A stretch of DNA of 64,000 nucleotides, taken from positions 33,337,586-33,401,585 of the forward strand of contig CM029366.1 in NCBI GenBank assembly GCA_017165825.1. Reading direction: 5' to 3'. The stretch is from Hepsetus odoe (Eukaryota > Chordata > Actinopteri > Characiformes > Hepsetidae). Positions 1 through 12,130 of the stretch are shown here, piece by piece; position 1 is the stretch's first letter; each line of letters starts with the position of its first letter. The translations under genes were made by a program, and so were the position numbers. The notes under the pieces are model-generated. The model did not search any database, had not been told where the DNA came from, and saw only the letters and a program-made list of their open reading frames with translations.

Positions 1-659
1 GGAACAAAGTCCCGTCAGTGGATGTCAGGCCTCCGAACTGTGCTGAGGTTGATCTGCACTGTGCTGTATCAAACATTTTCAGCATGAGCAGGAGTCCTTG
101 GTTTTTACCGAAAGCTCAGGAATGATATTCTCCCAGCTAAAGACTAGCGGGTCCCCGTTGTTTCCCCTTTGCTTGTCAACAAAAAAAATCTGCTGAGCAA
201 ATACTTCATGTCCTTCCTTGACCTGGTATTGTACCGTGAGGGTGTTTGTTATCAGTCGACCATAAGAAATTCACTCATCCTCACAAACAAACAGTTCTCT
301 CTGGCTTCGGGGCTACAGGCTCAAGTATCTGCTGGATACATCCATCATGCCTCTGAGCAAGCACTTCAGCCCAAGCTGCTCCAGGGGAACATTTACACAA
401 CACTTCTATCAAACAATCCCTCGTTCCTCCAGGAGATGCTCAAACGTTAAACAGTTTAGGTTCAAGCCTTTATTGTGCCTTTATCAGTGACAGTGTAAGT
501 ATAGGGAGATGTTTGGGGAGATGTTTCTCCAAAGTGAGATTGGTGAGATGTTTCTCCATGGACCAACATACTACAATATGAAAGAAAGTATTGCAAACTG
601 TGAAACGACCCAAGATAAAGTGAAGTGATGTAAAAGAAACAGTGGATGTCAAAGAGAAT

Positions 660-870
660 ATTTGTCCTTGTGAGCACACACTGAACCACAACGAAAAGCA
701 TTTAAACCATACACACTGTCCAGCAGGGGGCAGCCATATCCAGTGCCCAGGGAGCAGTGATGGGAACGGACCCTTGCTCAAGGGAAACTCAAAGCAACCT
801 ACTGGTCTGGGACTCAAACCTACAACCTTCTGACCATGGGGTCTCGTCCCTGAACACTAGGACACTGCTG
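660..870 (-). mobile_element. tRNA-derived SINE (V-SINE/HAmo-like)
   Basis: The reverse strand carries the tRNA-like head with a B-box-like GGTTTGAGTCCC, the conserved middle CATCACTGCTCCCTGGG and CCCCCTGCTGGAC, and the tail region GTTGTGGTTCA. This is the most frequent repeat in the window. Confidence 0.8.
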
Positions 871-995
871 CTTTTGTTGAGGTTACACTGATCCCCATGT
901 TTGGGAACATGTTTTGGTACATAATGTTTTACGGACAGTGTTGGGACACATTCTCAGTGTAAGCTGCTATTGGCAGGTTGATTTATTTCGTTGGG

Positions 996-1282
996 ACGGC
1001 ACGGTGGCACAGTGAGTCATTGGAGTGGACATGTTGTCCCCATGTCTGTGTGTTTCCTCTGGGAGCTCTGCTTTCCTCCAACCATCTGAAGACCTGGACA
1101 TCAGGTGGAGATGCTAAATTGTCCCCTAGGTGTGTGGGTGTGTTTTTCTGTGAGTATGTCCTGCATTGGACTGGCGAGTTGTCCATGGTGTGTCCCTGTC
1201 GTTCACCCTGTTATAGCTTGGACAGACTTCAGCACCGCCCTCCACCCTAATCAGTGCAAATGGCTCAGAAAATGAGTGAGAG
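996..1282 (+). mobile_element. Fish tRNA-headed SINE, head internally deleted
   Basis: It starts with GGCACGGTGGC and ends GGCTCAGAAAATGAGTGAG, with the middle CATGTTGTCCCCATGTCTG and CTAAATTGTCCCCTAGGTGT. The B-box region of the tRNA-like head is missing, so this copy is a dead internal deletion derivative of a SINE widespread in teleosts. Confidence 0.7.
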
Positions 1283-1429
1283 ATTTGTTTTACTAAATGT
1301 TAGTAGAACTAAAAGTAAACGATGATGGTGAATAGCTCCAATGAAATTTTTCAAATAATCTGCCTCTATGAAAAATTTGAATCCCAAAGAAGTTATTTAG
1401 ATTTATTTGATCACACAAGGTATGTAAGT

Positions 1430-1482
1430 GAAAGTGACTATTCTCGTCATTGTGAGTACACGCAGCACAGCACACAGTGAAC
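1430..1482 (-). mobile_element. SINE tail fragment (V-SINE/HAmo-like)
   Basis: Reverse complement of the tail (GAAAGTGACTATTCTCGTCA, then CACACAGTGAACC). Only the 3' end remains. Confidence 0.65.
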
Positions 1483-1829
1483 CAGGTTTCAGAGCTTTCA
1501 GCAGAAGAGGATGCAGCTGCTGTTGCAGAGCTGGAACCACCTAAAAGTGTTAAATAATACAAATAGGTACATTTGTTGCTAGTTACCTTTTGAAAAAAAA
1601 AGAAAAAGTTGCTAAATGTGGCAACCCTGTAAAGAAAAGAGGTCATTAAAAGCAGCGAGAGGTTGTTTCTCATTTAACATTAAATGCTCAGCGTGATTGC
1701 ACGAGTTACAGGAATAAATAATACATTTAAAGTGATGCAGTGCGCTTGTATTTAACTGGGACTCATATTTAAGCCTGGTTTAGATGCCACCCTGTTTCCC
1801 GATGGATTGTGGGATGAAGCTATTGCACA

Positions 1830-2048
1830 GGTGGCGCAGCGGTGTCCTAAAGTTTAGGGACGAGGCCCCAGGATCAGAAGGTTGTGGGATCAAATCCCAA
1901 ACCAGTAGGCTGCCATGAGGTTCCCTTGATCAAGATACCGTCCCCATCACTGCTCTCTGAGCAGTCCCTCTCTGCTGGATATGGCTGCCGCCTGCTGGAC
2001 AGAGTGTGTGTGTGTGTGTTAAATACAGAGAAACCTTTTGTTGTGGTT
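1830..2048 (+). mobile_element. tRNA-derived SINE (V-SINE/HAmo-like)
   Basis: Contains GTGGCGCAGCGGTGTCCTA, GGCCCCAGGATCAGAAGG, a GTGGGATCAAATCCC B-box-like element and TACCGTCCCCATCACTGCTC. It is truncated before the TCACTTTCACTTT tail. Confidence 0.8.
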
Positions 2049-3599
2049 TTTCTATAAATTTAATTTTACATTTTTGTGTAATAGTTATTTCATTTCATTT
2101 TTTCATTGAATTGAATTATTTTGAATGATTTTGTTTTATTATGGTTCCTTAGATTTTATCTTTTACCTTTGGCTGATACATGCTCTTCATCATCATCATC
2201 ATCATAAAACAAATTCATCAAATTCAAAAATTAAGGAAACTGCATCTCATCGAAATCAAACATAATTGTCTTTTTAAAGAAATAAATATCATGAAACAGC
2301 AAGTAAATGTTATGATATCATAAACCGAGCTGTTTTCCAGCTTTCCTTAAAAACTTCATCGTATCCAGAATGGTGCAGCGTGTCTGCTAATGAGGTCTAA
2401 AAGATCACGTAACTCCCGTCTCTAAAACTCAACGCTGGTAACCTGTCAAACTTGGGACTGATTTTAAATCACTGGCCAAACACCATGCTGTATTTCCAAC
2501 AAACATCTAAGATCTTCACAGAGCGGAGCTGTTAGAGGCTCTTGTGGACAAGCTTCCTTCGGTTTGCTGGGCTCCCCGGTTGTTGAATAGCCTGAGGCTC
2601 TGAACGGTTTCTCTGGAAGTTTGGATCTCAAAAGCTCTCTGATTTCCAGACGCCATATTAAGAGTGTAATGTAGAAAAAATAAAGTTGGTAAAGTTTGTT
2701 AAATGCAAATTTGATCAATACTATTCTCCAGCTTGGCTTTTTCAAGCTTTTCTCTGCCTGGAGCTGCTTGAGCTTAAGGTTTCTTCTAACTGGCTCAGTT
2801 GGAGCTAGAGAGAGATTAGCGTCAGGTTCAAACCCACAACCTTTCGCTCTGTAACCCCAGGATACCAGCACCACAACTTCAGCTTTGGGACGATGTACCC
2901 CTGGAGTAAAACTGAACATGTTCCTATTCGAAATTCCATCCCTGGTTACTGAGAGGAGAACTTTGAGAGAAAGAGAAACCCTTTTGCATGGCTTTTTAAA
3001 TTCAGGAGGGCTCTTCAGTTACATAAGAAGGTTTGCAGAGCCTGATGCAACGCTGAGATTTAGAACAAGCCCAGGACAAGTGTTATTCCCAACTGATTTA
3101 AAAAAACAAAAAAAGAAAAAAGAAAAAAGAAATGGGCAGGGGTAGTTAGGTAAATGAGAAAAATACTCTTCAAAAGGAACAGGAAGAATTGCTCGAGATC
3201 AAATAGAAAACCTCAGCCTGTGTCTCACCTGAATCTCGGGTTCTTTTGAAATCTCTCCTTTAATCTCGTACGTCAGACTTCTGGTAGGATTGTTGCACAA
3301 GAGAAGCACACCGTCTGACAGCAGAGGATCGCTTGACTGGCATACAAACAGCCACCCACAGATTTGTTGTTTTTGTGTGAGGTAAAGAGGCAGGCAGCTG
3401 ACAAAACGCTGGTTAAAAAACATTCCAAAAAATGATAGTGACTCAGTAGCTGAAAACTAATAATAACTTCCAAAGATGTCTCCAGTTCAGAGATTTTGCT
3501 CCAAAAGTGTCCCGGTGTGCAGAGTAACTGCTTACGACTACTGACTAACCACCTTTGAGCTTGAAGGCTTTTGTTTCTTTGTTTATGTGCAAGCCCTCA

Positions 3600-3930
3600 A
3601 TGTTCTGTATGAAAGTGAGACACTAGTTCAGTGATTTGTGTACAAACACACGTAACTCCAGTCTAAACACAGATCGAGTTTAATTCTAACCAGCTTTAAA
3701 GTCAATATTCACCACCACCACCGCTATTCTTCAGCACAGCCTCAACTCTCTTACACCAGCTCCTTTCTTTAACTCAGGAACACTTCTCCAGGCTTCTTGA
3801 AGGACGTCCCAAAGCTCTTCTTTGGACATTGCTGCTTTATGTTTTCTCTGTGGAGATGATCCCACAGGTACATGAAAGTGCTCAGCTACAGAGACTGTAC
3901 TGAAAATGAGAGACAACAACTTTGTCCTGG
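3600..3930 (-). mobile_element. Tc1-derived MITE fragment
   Basis: Shares sequence with the pieces at 6101, 12975, 26133, 33075, 35083 and 49635. The reverse strand encodes a relic of the Tc1 transposase C-terminus (SKEELWDVLQEAWRSVPE). One terminus is lost where an SINE piece abuts. Confidence 0.75.
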
Positions 3931-4037
3931 TCTTGCTCAGGGACCCAGTGGTGGTAGTGCCAGAGGTGGGATTTGAACCTGAGATCTCTTGAGCCATAGG
4001 TCCATAGGCAAGTATCCTACCACTAGACCACCACAGT
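3930..4037 (-). mobile_element. L2-tail SINE, head portion
   Basis: The reverse strand runs GGTGGTCTAGTGGTAGGATA, then a B-box-like GGTTCAAATCCCA, then CACTGGGTCCCTGAGCAAGA. It matches the fuller copies at 19566-19745 and 35140-35345. Confidence 0.7.
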
Positions 4038-4256
4038 CTTGGAAATATGGACCCCAAACCATTCAAAAACAATCCCAGCCCATTACACCTCCTCCACCAA
4101 ACTTTACAACTCTGCATTCCGGTTCTCCTGGCATTCACCCAACCTGATCCATCTTTTAGACTGTCAGATAGTGAGGCATCATTCATCATTCCTGCTGTTT
4201 CTCACTGCTCTGAGCGGTTCCTGACCACTTTAAAAGTGGCATTGTCATTGTAAAGT
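4038..4256 (-). mobile_element. Tc1-like transposon fragment (second family)
   Basis: The segment with TACACCTCCTCCACCAAACT and GTTCTCCTGGCATTCACCCA resembles part of a widespread fish Tc1-like element (transposase region, reverse strand). It is heavily decayed, with no usable frame. Confidence 0.5.
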
Positions 4257-4388
4257 GACTTCCATTTCCTAATTACAGGGACAGTTTCCTGGAACAGCTT
4301 GAGGTGAAGGGTTTTAATCAGGAATCAGGCGAGTATCCGACCACTGGACCACTTCCACTAGATACCACTACCACTAGACCACCATCAC
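4257..4388 (-). mobile_element. L2-tail SINE fragment
   Basis: Contains TTACAGGGACAGTTTCCTGG and repeated CCACTAGACCACC-like ends. It is a second, more diverged copy of the family at 3930-4037. Confidence 0.6.
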
Positions 4389-4890
4389 ACCAATAAGGAG
4401 AATAAGCATCAGAAGAAACAGTGAAAGTGGAGTTTGCAGGAATATCAAACAGTGCACATGATGACTTTGCATTTGATAACTTTTCATTGGCATTTTAATT
4501 ACAAGTTGTTGTTTAAAGCTGCACCAACTGTACAGCTTGTATGACTGCAGGCTTTTTCTGTTGACAAAGTTATGAACGGGAGCGAACGCACCCTCTTTTG
4601 TGGGCAAAGTGAATGATGTGATCCTTTAAAACTCATTTAAGCTGCTTAATTGCACCTTTAGGCCTGGGTTGTACCTTCGAAAGGGGACAAAAATTTCCCG
4701 AACAGTACTCTTTTCTTTTTTCCTGACAGCTGCGGCCTGAGTGCTACAAGGTCAATGCTTCTTCAAACAGCTTCATTAGATTGAATTGACTTTCTTTCTG
4801 CTGACGGTGATCTGGGCTAATAAATAAAAGCCTTTGAAGTGCCTGCTCAGTGTGTTGCTGTTGGTGACCCTTGTTCCCTTCTCTCGACAG

Positions 4891-5026
4891 CTTATGCACA
4901 AGACATGCTTTTCCACGGGCCGAGCTGGAGAGCAGAACCCGCTGACCTGATTCTACCAATCAGCTCCCCGATTCAGGAGGCTGTTCTGACATGCGAGGCG
5001 TCCGGTGTCCCTTCTCCACAATACAG
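4891..5026 (+). CDS. cntn3: cntn3 coding exon 2: mature N-terminus and first half of Ig1
   Basis: The acceptor is a pyrimidine run ending CTCGACAG before 4891. One base of the first codon comes from the missing upstream exon (incoming phase 1). It encodes about 45 residues: a short linker with HGPSW, where the family has HGP-I/V-F, then PADLILPISSPIQ and the first Ig1 cysteine in LTCEASG, ending SPQYR. The stretch up to the Ig1 Cys is the least conserved part of the visible protein. The exon must end at 5026 (TACAG) to keep phase with the next exon (AG + A = Arg, then Trp), so the donor is GCAAGC, a GC rather than a GT site. The exon is not a plausible start exon: no signal peptide is encoded. 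Confidence 0.9.
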
Positions 5027-5032
5027 GCAAGC
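5027..5032 (+). promoter_or_regulatory. Non-canonical GC 5' splice site of intron 2
   Basis: The exon end ACAG is followed by GCAAGC. Phase and protein homology (SPQY-R-W) force the junction here, and the next GT does not preserve the frame. The context AG|GCAAG fits the strong consensus known for the minor GC-AG intron class handled by the U2 spliceosome. Confidence 0.85.
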
Positions 5033-6100
5033 GTCCCCACACCTTATTACTCTGGACCGTTTGTGACTATTTGGTGTTTCTGTGCTGCGGTTGAGTGCTT
5101 TGGTTTTGGGAGAGCTTCCCTCAAGGGGATCGAATGGGAGACTAATAGTGCTGATTGCTATTGATTTTCAGGGGAGGGTGGTGATTTGTTTGTCCCATCA
5201 GTTCGCCACCTTAGAGCCTACTGCCTTACCATAACCTACTATATTGTCAAACGCTCCCTCTCCACAACGTGACCCACTTTCTGCCTGCCTTTGCTTCTCT
5301 GAATGCCAAGATCACCACTCTTTTCATATACTACATCATCCTCGCACGCTAAACGGCTTAATCTGCACGTTATAAAAGCGCAAGTTCAATACAGCGGCGA
5401 TGCTACTGCTATAGGCTCATTATTTTCCTGGCCTGCGCAGATCTCAGCATGGGCATTAGCCATTTTGATGTATTAGCCCCCATCCTGAGAGTAATGCACA
5501 CTTTCATTGCAGCAGGAAAGGGGGAAAAAAATGGTTAGGAATATAGGAAGGATCTAAATGACTAATTTGCGCTCAAGATTCCAAGATACCGTCCCTGCTT
5601 GGTCCCTGGAGGCAAGTCTAGCCTGAAAATAGCAGCAGGCACTGGCTCTGTGGTAGATTGTGTTTCGGAGCTTTGGTCAGCATCATGCAAATCCTCAAGC
5701 AAGTGCTGGGGGGGTGACAACCTTGCGAGTGACATTCCATGCATTTCCTTTTCTCTTTCTACACCGGCCCAGCCGAACGGCGGGGTGCCTGATTATACTC
5801 TCGGTGCAAGGTGAGGGGGTTTAGGAGAGGATCTAAGCCATTACACTATCTGGAAAGGCCTGGAACAAAGGAAACGCTTGCAAGGTTCACTGCAGACCGG
5901 TGATTCTCACTCTAATTAAAACACCCAGCTCTTGGTTTATTTATAAGGTGGAACAGTATACAGACCCAGCCATGCATTACACTTCACTCTTCGTTCTACT
6001 GAAACCTTTCGCCTTGAGGCAAAAGTGTCGAATGACGATACCGGCTGATGGAACATACAACTACAGACTCTATTACCAGGCTAAAACCTTTTTTCCGAAA

Positions 6101-6428
6101 AGTTCTTCCAGATCTTCCTGAAGGACAGTGTTGTTGTCTCTCATGTTCAGTCCAGTCTCTGAACCTGAGCAGTTCTCCAGATCTTCCTGAAGGACAGTGT
6201 TGTTGTCTCATGTTCAGTCCAGTCTCTGTACCTGAGCAGTTTGATAGTTCTGTGTTGGTTAATCCACACAGTGATCTACATCTGAACCTTCAAGCAGATT
6301 AAAGCGTCTAACTTAAGACATGAACCAGTGAAGAAATGAGTGCAGATGATTCCAGATGATCAAGTGATTCATTTACTGCTGATGCTGAATGCTGAGTGGG
6401 TGGAACCCCTTTATCTAGAACCTTGCAT
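6101..6428 (+). mobile_element. Tc1-derived MITE copy with internal ~60-bp duplication
   Basis: Same family as 26133-26655 in opposite orientation. The block from CCAGATCTTCCTGAAGGACA to the CTGAGCAG that follows occurs twice in tandem near 6110 and 6178, and not in the other copies. Confidence 0.75.
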
Positions 6429-6959
6429 TTTTATGTATTGTACCATGTTTAGAAAGCAGTCCGCACTCCTTTACAGCTTCAGTATAAATGGTTTGTGTTA
6501 AGCTGATGTAGAGTGAAGAGGTCGGTAAATGAAAATTAATTGGTGTTCATGCTTTTCACATAAACGTGGGCTGCTGGCTGGAGAGTGAACATTAATGTTT
6601 GAATGTAAATAGTGTTCGCTGTTCAGAAAAATAAAAGGAATTTAGTTGGTCATGATACAGACCCTTTCAAGTTTCTTAATGGCTCCAGGTTTAGATTGAG
6701 AATAAAAAAATGTATAAAAAGAAGAAAAAAATGCTGGATCAGGTATCACATAACAAAATATCCCTGCTTGCATTTCTGCGTAACCTGAAGTGAAGTAGGT
6801 CACGTTATAAATAACTGTAGGACAGTCACAGTTATTACATAATCACTTCACAACACTATTCCAACTGATTTAGCAAGACTGGAGTGATTTTACAGTGCTT
6901 GTGTATTAGTATTGGATTGCAAAACAAAACAAAAATTTTTAACAGGTGCTATAAAACCT

Positions 6960-7394
6960 TGAGATGTTTATTTGATGTTTAGTCCTTTAGAGGGCGACGG
7001 TGAGGAACGTTTGTTTATTTGATGTTTAGACCTTTAGAGGGCGACGGTGAGGAACGTTTGTTTAATTGATGTTTAGACCTTTAGAGGGCGACGGTGAGGA
7101 ACGTTTGTTTATTTGATATTTAGTCCTTTAGAGGGCGACGGTGAGGAACGTTTGTTTATTTGATGTTTAGACCTTTAGAGGGCGACGGTGAGGAACGTTT
7201 GTTTGTTTGATGTTTAGACCTTTAGAGGGCGACGGTGAGGAACGTTTGTTTATTTGATGTTTAGACCTTTAGAGGGCGACGGTGAGGAACGTTTGTTTGT
7301 TTGATGTTTAGACCTTTAGAGGGCGACGGTGAGGAACGTTTGTTTATTTGATGTTTGGACCTTTAGAGGGTGACCGTGAGGAACGTTTGTTGAC
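6960..7394. repeat. Minisatellite, 9 x 47 bp
   Basis: The core AGAGGGCGACGGTGAGGAAC starts at 6989, 7036, 7083, 7130, 7177, 7224, 7271, 7318 and 7365, a constant 47-bp period. Units differ at only a few positions, and the last unit is the most diverged. It directly abuts the 3' half of a fish SINE. Confidence 0.95.
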
Positions 7395-7505
7395 TGGTTA
7401 CCTGTCCAGTTTGTACTAGCCTTTCACCCTGCAAAAGCTGGGACAGACTTTAGTACCGCCCGTGACTCTAATCAAGACAAGCAGCTCAGAAAATGAGTGA
7501 GTGAG
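7395..7505 (+). mobile_element. 3' half of fish tRNA-headed SINE
   Basis: GGTTACCTGTCCAGTTTGTA through AGCTCAGAAAATGAGTGAGT matches the 3' part of the copy at 996-1282. Confidence 0.7.
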
Positions 7506-8415
7506 TTAGAAAGTTAAAGGAAAGACAAAAGAAGCAGGGAATCAGGGGAAATATGTCATGAAATGGCTTTGAAGTCAGCAAATATTTGAAAGGATCCTTT
7601 TAAACTTCATGATCTTTTTGATTTGAGCAAAAAGCCTAACGCCTGCAGTCCCGTTCCGACTGAGACTCTGACACGACGCTCAGCGAGTCCCCGGATGTTC
7701 AAACAGAAAACTTCTTGAACAATTATTACAGTGTCAGGGGAAAAAGAGATCATCCGATAGTTTTTCACCCCATCAGCCGCTCTGAGGAAACAGCGGCAGC
7801 GAAACACTCAAACTTCATCCGTCCTAACCGGAACATCCACGTCTCTGATGCAGAGCGCTGCCCACGGAGCAGGGGAGGCGGCTAAATATTGACTCAAGGA
7901 CTTCAGCTCAGGTCGGTCCCCGGAAGGAGATTCTGCTACTTTCTTGTTTCGAAGTTGTTTTGGAGTCTGGTCTCATTCCAGCTCCGCAGCGCCAGGCCTC
8001 TGCTGTTCCTTCGTCTCGGATTCCCACAGAGCTGCGAGCGCAGCGTTGAGTCAAAGAGGAGCGTTTTGGCGGCCTTCGCATCTTTTCACAAAGGCTTCTG
8101 CACGAAACTTGGAATATTTAAGCTCTTTTATAGCGACTAAAGTAGCTTTAACAGGACAAAGTGGGGTTTTATGACTAATTAACGCAGCATCTTTGGGCGA
8201 AAAAAGCTGTTTGACTTTGAATTCAGTTTGGAATCGTCACCGTGGTCATGTTTTTACACTAATCTGGTCTTTTCAAATCTGTGTGGTCCTGGATCAACCG
8301 TCTGACTTCGGCTTGGGCTTCACAGTACCATACTTTACAATACATGTGTCACAAAATGACATGGTCCAGCGGTAGTGGGCAGTTTGGGCAAATATGTCAA
8401 TCAATGAAACGATCG

Positions 8416-8930
8416 TTACAGACCTGCAGACCTGTTTAAGAAAGTCCACAAGTTCTCAACAGTGTTTAGGTTCAGGTGAGGAAGGGGGCATGGCATTATT
8501 CTTTCATCTTTAAGGTCTTTGCTGGCCATGCAGTGGAGAACTTCCATGCATGTGATGGGGCATAATCCTGCAGAAAATTCATGGTCTTCTTGAAGTTGCA
8601 GACCTTTTCCTGTAGCACTGCTTGAAGAAAGTGTCTCCAAAATCTGGCAGCGTGTTTGGGAGTTGATTTTGAGTCTTCAACCTGAAAATGTCCAACCAGT
8701 TCATCTATAATAATATCCGCTCATACCAGTACTTCCACCTTCACCTCGCTGGAGTCTGAGTGGAAGTGGAGCTCTGTCCTGTCCATCTGGTCCATCAAGA
8801 GACACTCACATCTCATCTCCATCAAACCTGACTTGAAGTTCTTCTTGACCCAGTCTTGACGTTTCAGCTGACGTGTCTTGTTCAATGGTGGTGGGGTTTC
8901 AGTCTTCCCTCTGGACACTCCAGCTAGGTT
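8416..8930 (-). pseudogene. Decayed Tc1/mariner transposase fragment
   Basis: The reverse strand encodes LKDERIMPCPLPHLNLNTVE followed by NLWTFLNR. This recalls the Tc1/mariner stretch that precedes the third catalytic acidic residue (consensus SPDLNPIENLW), with the Asp-Leu-Asn-Pro part already mutated. No intact frame or terminal repeats could be recognised. Confidence 0.6.
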
Positions 8931-11014
8931 CAGTTCTGGAACAGCACTAGAGGATCATGGGTTCCTGATAGCTTCACGTTTGTTTTGGCTTATTTGGTTT
9001 TTTTTTTCCAACATGTTTCATGTTCTTCTGTTGATTATTTAACAAACCATTTTATGGTTCTGTGATCACGACCTGATATCTTAGACATTTCAAGAGAGCT
9101 GCGTCCCTCTGAAAGACCATTTCTGGTTATTTTTTTTTGTTTGTTTGTTTCTGACTTTTTAATATGTGAACAATTTCTATTCATTCATTCATGAATAGAA
9201 TTAAAGTTAAAGTATTAAAGTTAACTAGTACTTCTGAAGATATATATATGGGGAGATACAAGGTTTTGGTGGTGATAGGCAAATCACACAACTCTAAAAT
9301 ACTGCCATCTCCCAGGAACTCTCTAATGACATGAGCTGCTCACTACATGCTGTGCTCGATCCTCTATCTCGACATGTTCGTTTTTTAATCAACATTTAAT
9401 TTCCTCTAACGAAACTCTCCACAGTAATTACCCACAACATTTAGGCCTTTTACGTCTCGGCAACACTGCTGGCAGTAAAATATCACAGAGGAAGCTCGGG
9501 AGTCTGATGGGATGCAGTTCACCTGGCTGTCTTTATACATTATTTTTACTTTTTATTTAATCAAATATTAAACACCTTGATGGGAGCACGCTCTGAACCG
9601 AGCTCGGCAGCGTTAAGGATGAAAAGTTAAAACTACCGTGGGCCTTTGATTGACATGAAAGAATGCTGCGGTGTGTTAATTTCACTTTAGGAGGGAATGT
9701 AAAGATCAGTAACAGGGATGGAAATGGGGCAATGGTGGCAATGATTCTAACAAAAACAAAAAAAGAGAGAACATCGCTCCAACCCTCGGCTCCTCATGCT
9801 GGGCGTCCAATCAGATCCGAGCTCAGATCTCAGCTCACTGTTCAGTCCCTCTGTGGTGTTGGCTGTAAATCTCTCTCTGATGTATTGAAGTTCAACCTGG
9901 TGGATTTCTTAGATCGGCAGGAGTTGCTCAGAATATAAACAGGGTGAAATGCCATTTGGCTGATATGCTGCACCCTGCTGGAACCAGCTTCTCATGGAGT
10001 CTAGATTTACCCTCTATCTGTTAGTTTTTAAAAGAAGCTAAAATCTTCCAGCTCATCCTGTTTTTATCTGTATTCTTTATCTGCGTTGATTAGACCATTC
10101 TCTCATTCCTTTTTGCTCATTTTATAGCTTATTTTTAGGAATGCACCAGAAAGGGATTTGTAGAAGTTTTTATGTACATATCTGTCAATGTCGAAGTGAA
10201 AATGACATTTTAAAATATGCAGAAATTAGAATTGGATCAAATAGGACTTTAGTATAAATTAGGTTTATTCCTATGACCTTAGAAATGCGGTGAAATGTAA
10301 AAATTGTAGAATTTTAGGCTGGTGCTAAATGCATTATTAAATATTGGTTTGATATATCAGTAAATGCATCTGTGATGATAATAGGGTTTTTTTTTGTTTG
10401 TTGTTTTTAAATTTAAGTAGAAAAATTTGTTTTTTAGGTATTTTATGCATTTTCTCTCTTTTGTAATGCACATTTAATTGATATTTAATTTAGGAAGCTC
10501 ATAAAAGGCTTGCCAAAGACTTAAAGATTTGCCTTTATTGAAGGACATTAAATGGACCCATGTATTATTTAAACCAGATTTCTAGAAAGGAAACTTTTAA
10601 TTCCACTGTAATTTTTCACATGCTTTTAGGTGCAGCTCCAAGTGCTTTACATGTCACTGCACTAGGAGCTTCCTCAGTGTCTCAGAATACGTAAAGAAAA
10701 CATGTATGAAATGCTCAGAATAAGTTAGAAAATAATATAGTGTATATATAAAACTATAGTTTCCTGATTGATCTTTTTTGGCAGTGTTTTGTTGAATTAA
10801 AAAAGTGTCTTCTGTAAAATTTTAGAAATAAAGCAGCTTTTTCTAATCCTAACGCCCAATTAGGATCAGCGTCTTTCAGCCGTTCTGTAACTGGTGAAGG
10901 TGTCGATCCATTAAGAGCGTTAAAAACCTAGAACAGGGTTTTAAAATCGGTTTTAAATGAGGCAGGCACTAGAAGCTAGAACAGAATATATAATCTTTAT
11001 CATACTACCTAAAG

Positions 11015-11150
11015 ACGCAGCAGTACCATCCCCATCACTGTTCCCTGGGCGCGGGATATGGCTGCCCGCTGATGCACGGAAGGCGTGGGGGTTTGTAGAG
11101 TAGAGGTTGCATGTAGGGTGCTGTTGCAAATAGTCACTTTCACTTTCAGT
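11015..11150 (+). mobile_element. SINE 3' fragment (V-SINE/HAmo-like)
   Basis: AGTACCATCCCCATCACTGT, GGATATGGCTGCCCGCTGAT and the tail AGTCACTTTCACTTTCA are visible. The head is lost. Confidence 0.7.
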
Positions 11151-11579
11151 GGACCATGCTGTAGATCAGAACCAGCGAACCAAAGTCCAAAACCCAATGA
11201 ATATGCTTTTAAACATGTTTTTATCCGTGTATTCCGCTTAAAAGTGTTGTCACACCAACGCCACTTTGCTGGGATGGATGATGTCTGAGTCAGAGGTGGT
11301 CTGTGGGCTGTGGATTGAGACCTCCAGTGGGAAGCAGCTTGACCGTTTAACGGAGGTCTCTCAGGCAGTGGCTGTAAAGGTAGAAGGGAGGTCGAGAGTG
11401 AACCTCTTGCACCAAATTGATGCAGCCCTGAAGGTCGTTCAAAGTTCATTCACGGCGGTCCAGGAGCCCCGGCAGTCCCCCGAGGCAGAGTCATCATCCC
11501 GACCTAAAACTGCTGCCGCCTGCATGTGGGAAGAACAGCAGACGAAGTGAATGTCAATGTGAGAGAAAACAGAGGCGCA

Positions 11580-12130
11580 ATACACCTTCACCAAATCAGT
11601 AATTCACTACGGTGCTCAAAATGTGTGAACCCCTCATCATTTTTGGATTCCTGCCGCCTTAAACGTAATGATTTCAAACAGGTAATGTCAGCAGGTGATC
11701 AGCATAATGATTTGGTATGAAATCAGTTTTCAGGAGCAAAGAGTCTTTGAGGAGCAAAGATCTCTCATTTCTCCAGAGGAAAATGATTAAGACTGCTAAT
11801 GAAGATGGAGAACCCACTGAAAACACAAATGTTTTTTATTTATTGAGAAGAATCATCCAATATTACTGAGTGGCAAACATATCTGAACCTGTGCTTTCAG
11901 CTTCAGAAGCTCCTTGTGCAGAAATAACTGCAAGAAAAAACGTTTGCGGTAACTGATCCGTCCTGCACGGAGATGTTTTAGTCGGTTCCTCCGTAGAGAA
12001 CGGCTCCAGTGTTGCTGGATTTCCTCACAACAACTCACTTCAGGTCCAACAATTCTATTGGACGAAGATCAGGACTTTGACTCTTTTCTCCTTCTACTGA
12101 TCTTTGGTAGAACCCCAGGTCAGAAATGGT
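11580..12130. mobile_element. Unclassified DNA-transposon-like debris, probably Tc1/mariner
   Basis: The block GGTAATGTCAGCAGGTGATC...GAGTCTTTGAGGAGCAAAGA recurs at 12361-12483. The part around TCCAACAATTCTATTGGACG and GATCAGGACTTTGACTC resembles the transposase-coding reverse strand of fish Tc1-like elements. Identification is tentative. Confidence 0.4.

Larger units (their letters stand above)
1..4890 (+). other. Intron 1 (3' part)
   Basis: No signal-peptide exon could be recognised here. The stretch holds SINE copies (660-870, 996-1282, 1430-1482, 1830-2048), two Tc1-derived pieces and two L2-tail SINE pieces (3600-4388). Between 2050 and 3595 and between 4400 and 4880 I see only AT-rich unique-looking sequence, with a possible SINE head scrap near 2820-2872. 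Confidence 0.75.

Noticed and set aside
1..4890. Signal-peptide exon of the contactin
   Set aside because: No ATG followed by a hydrophobic stretch and a phase-1 GT donor could be supported here, so the exon is most likely further upstream.
6960..7394. CRISPR-like regular repeat
   Set aside because: The 47-bp units are contiguous with no unique spacers, and the setting is a vertebrate intron.
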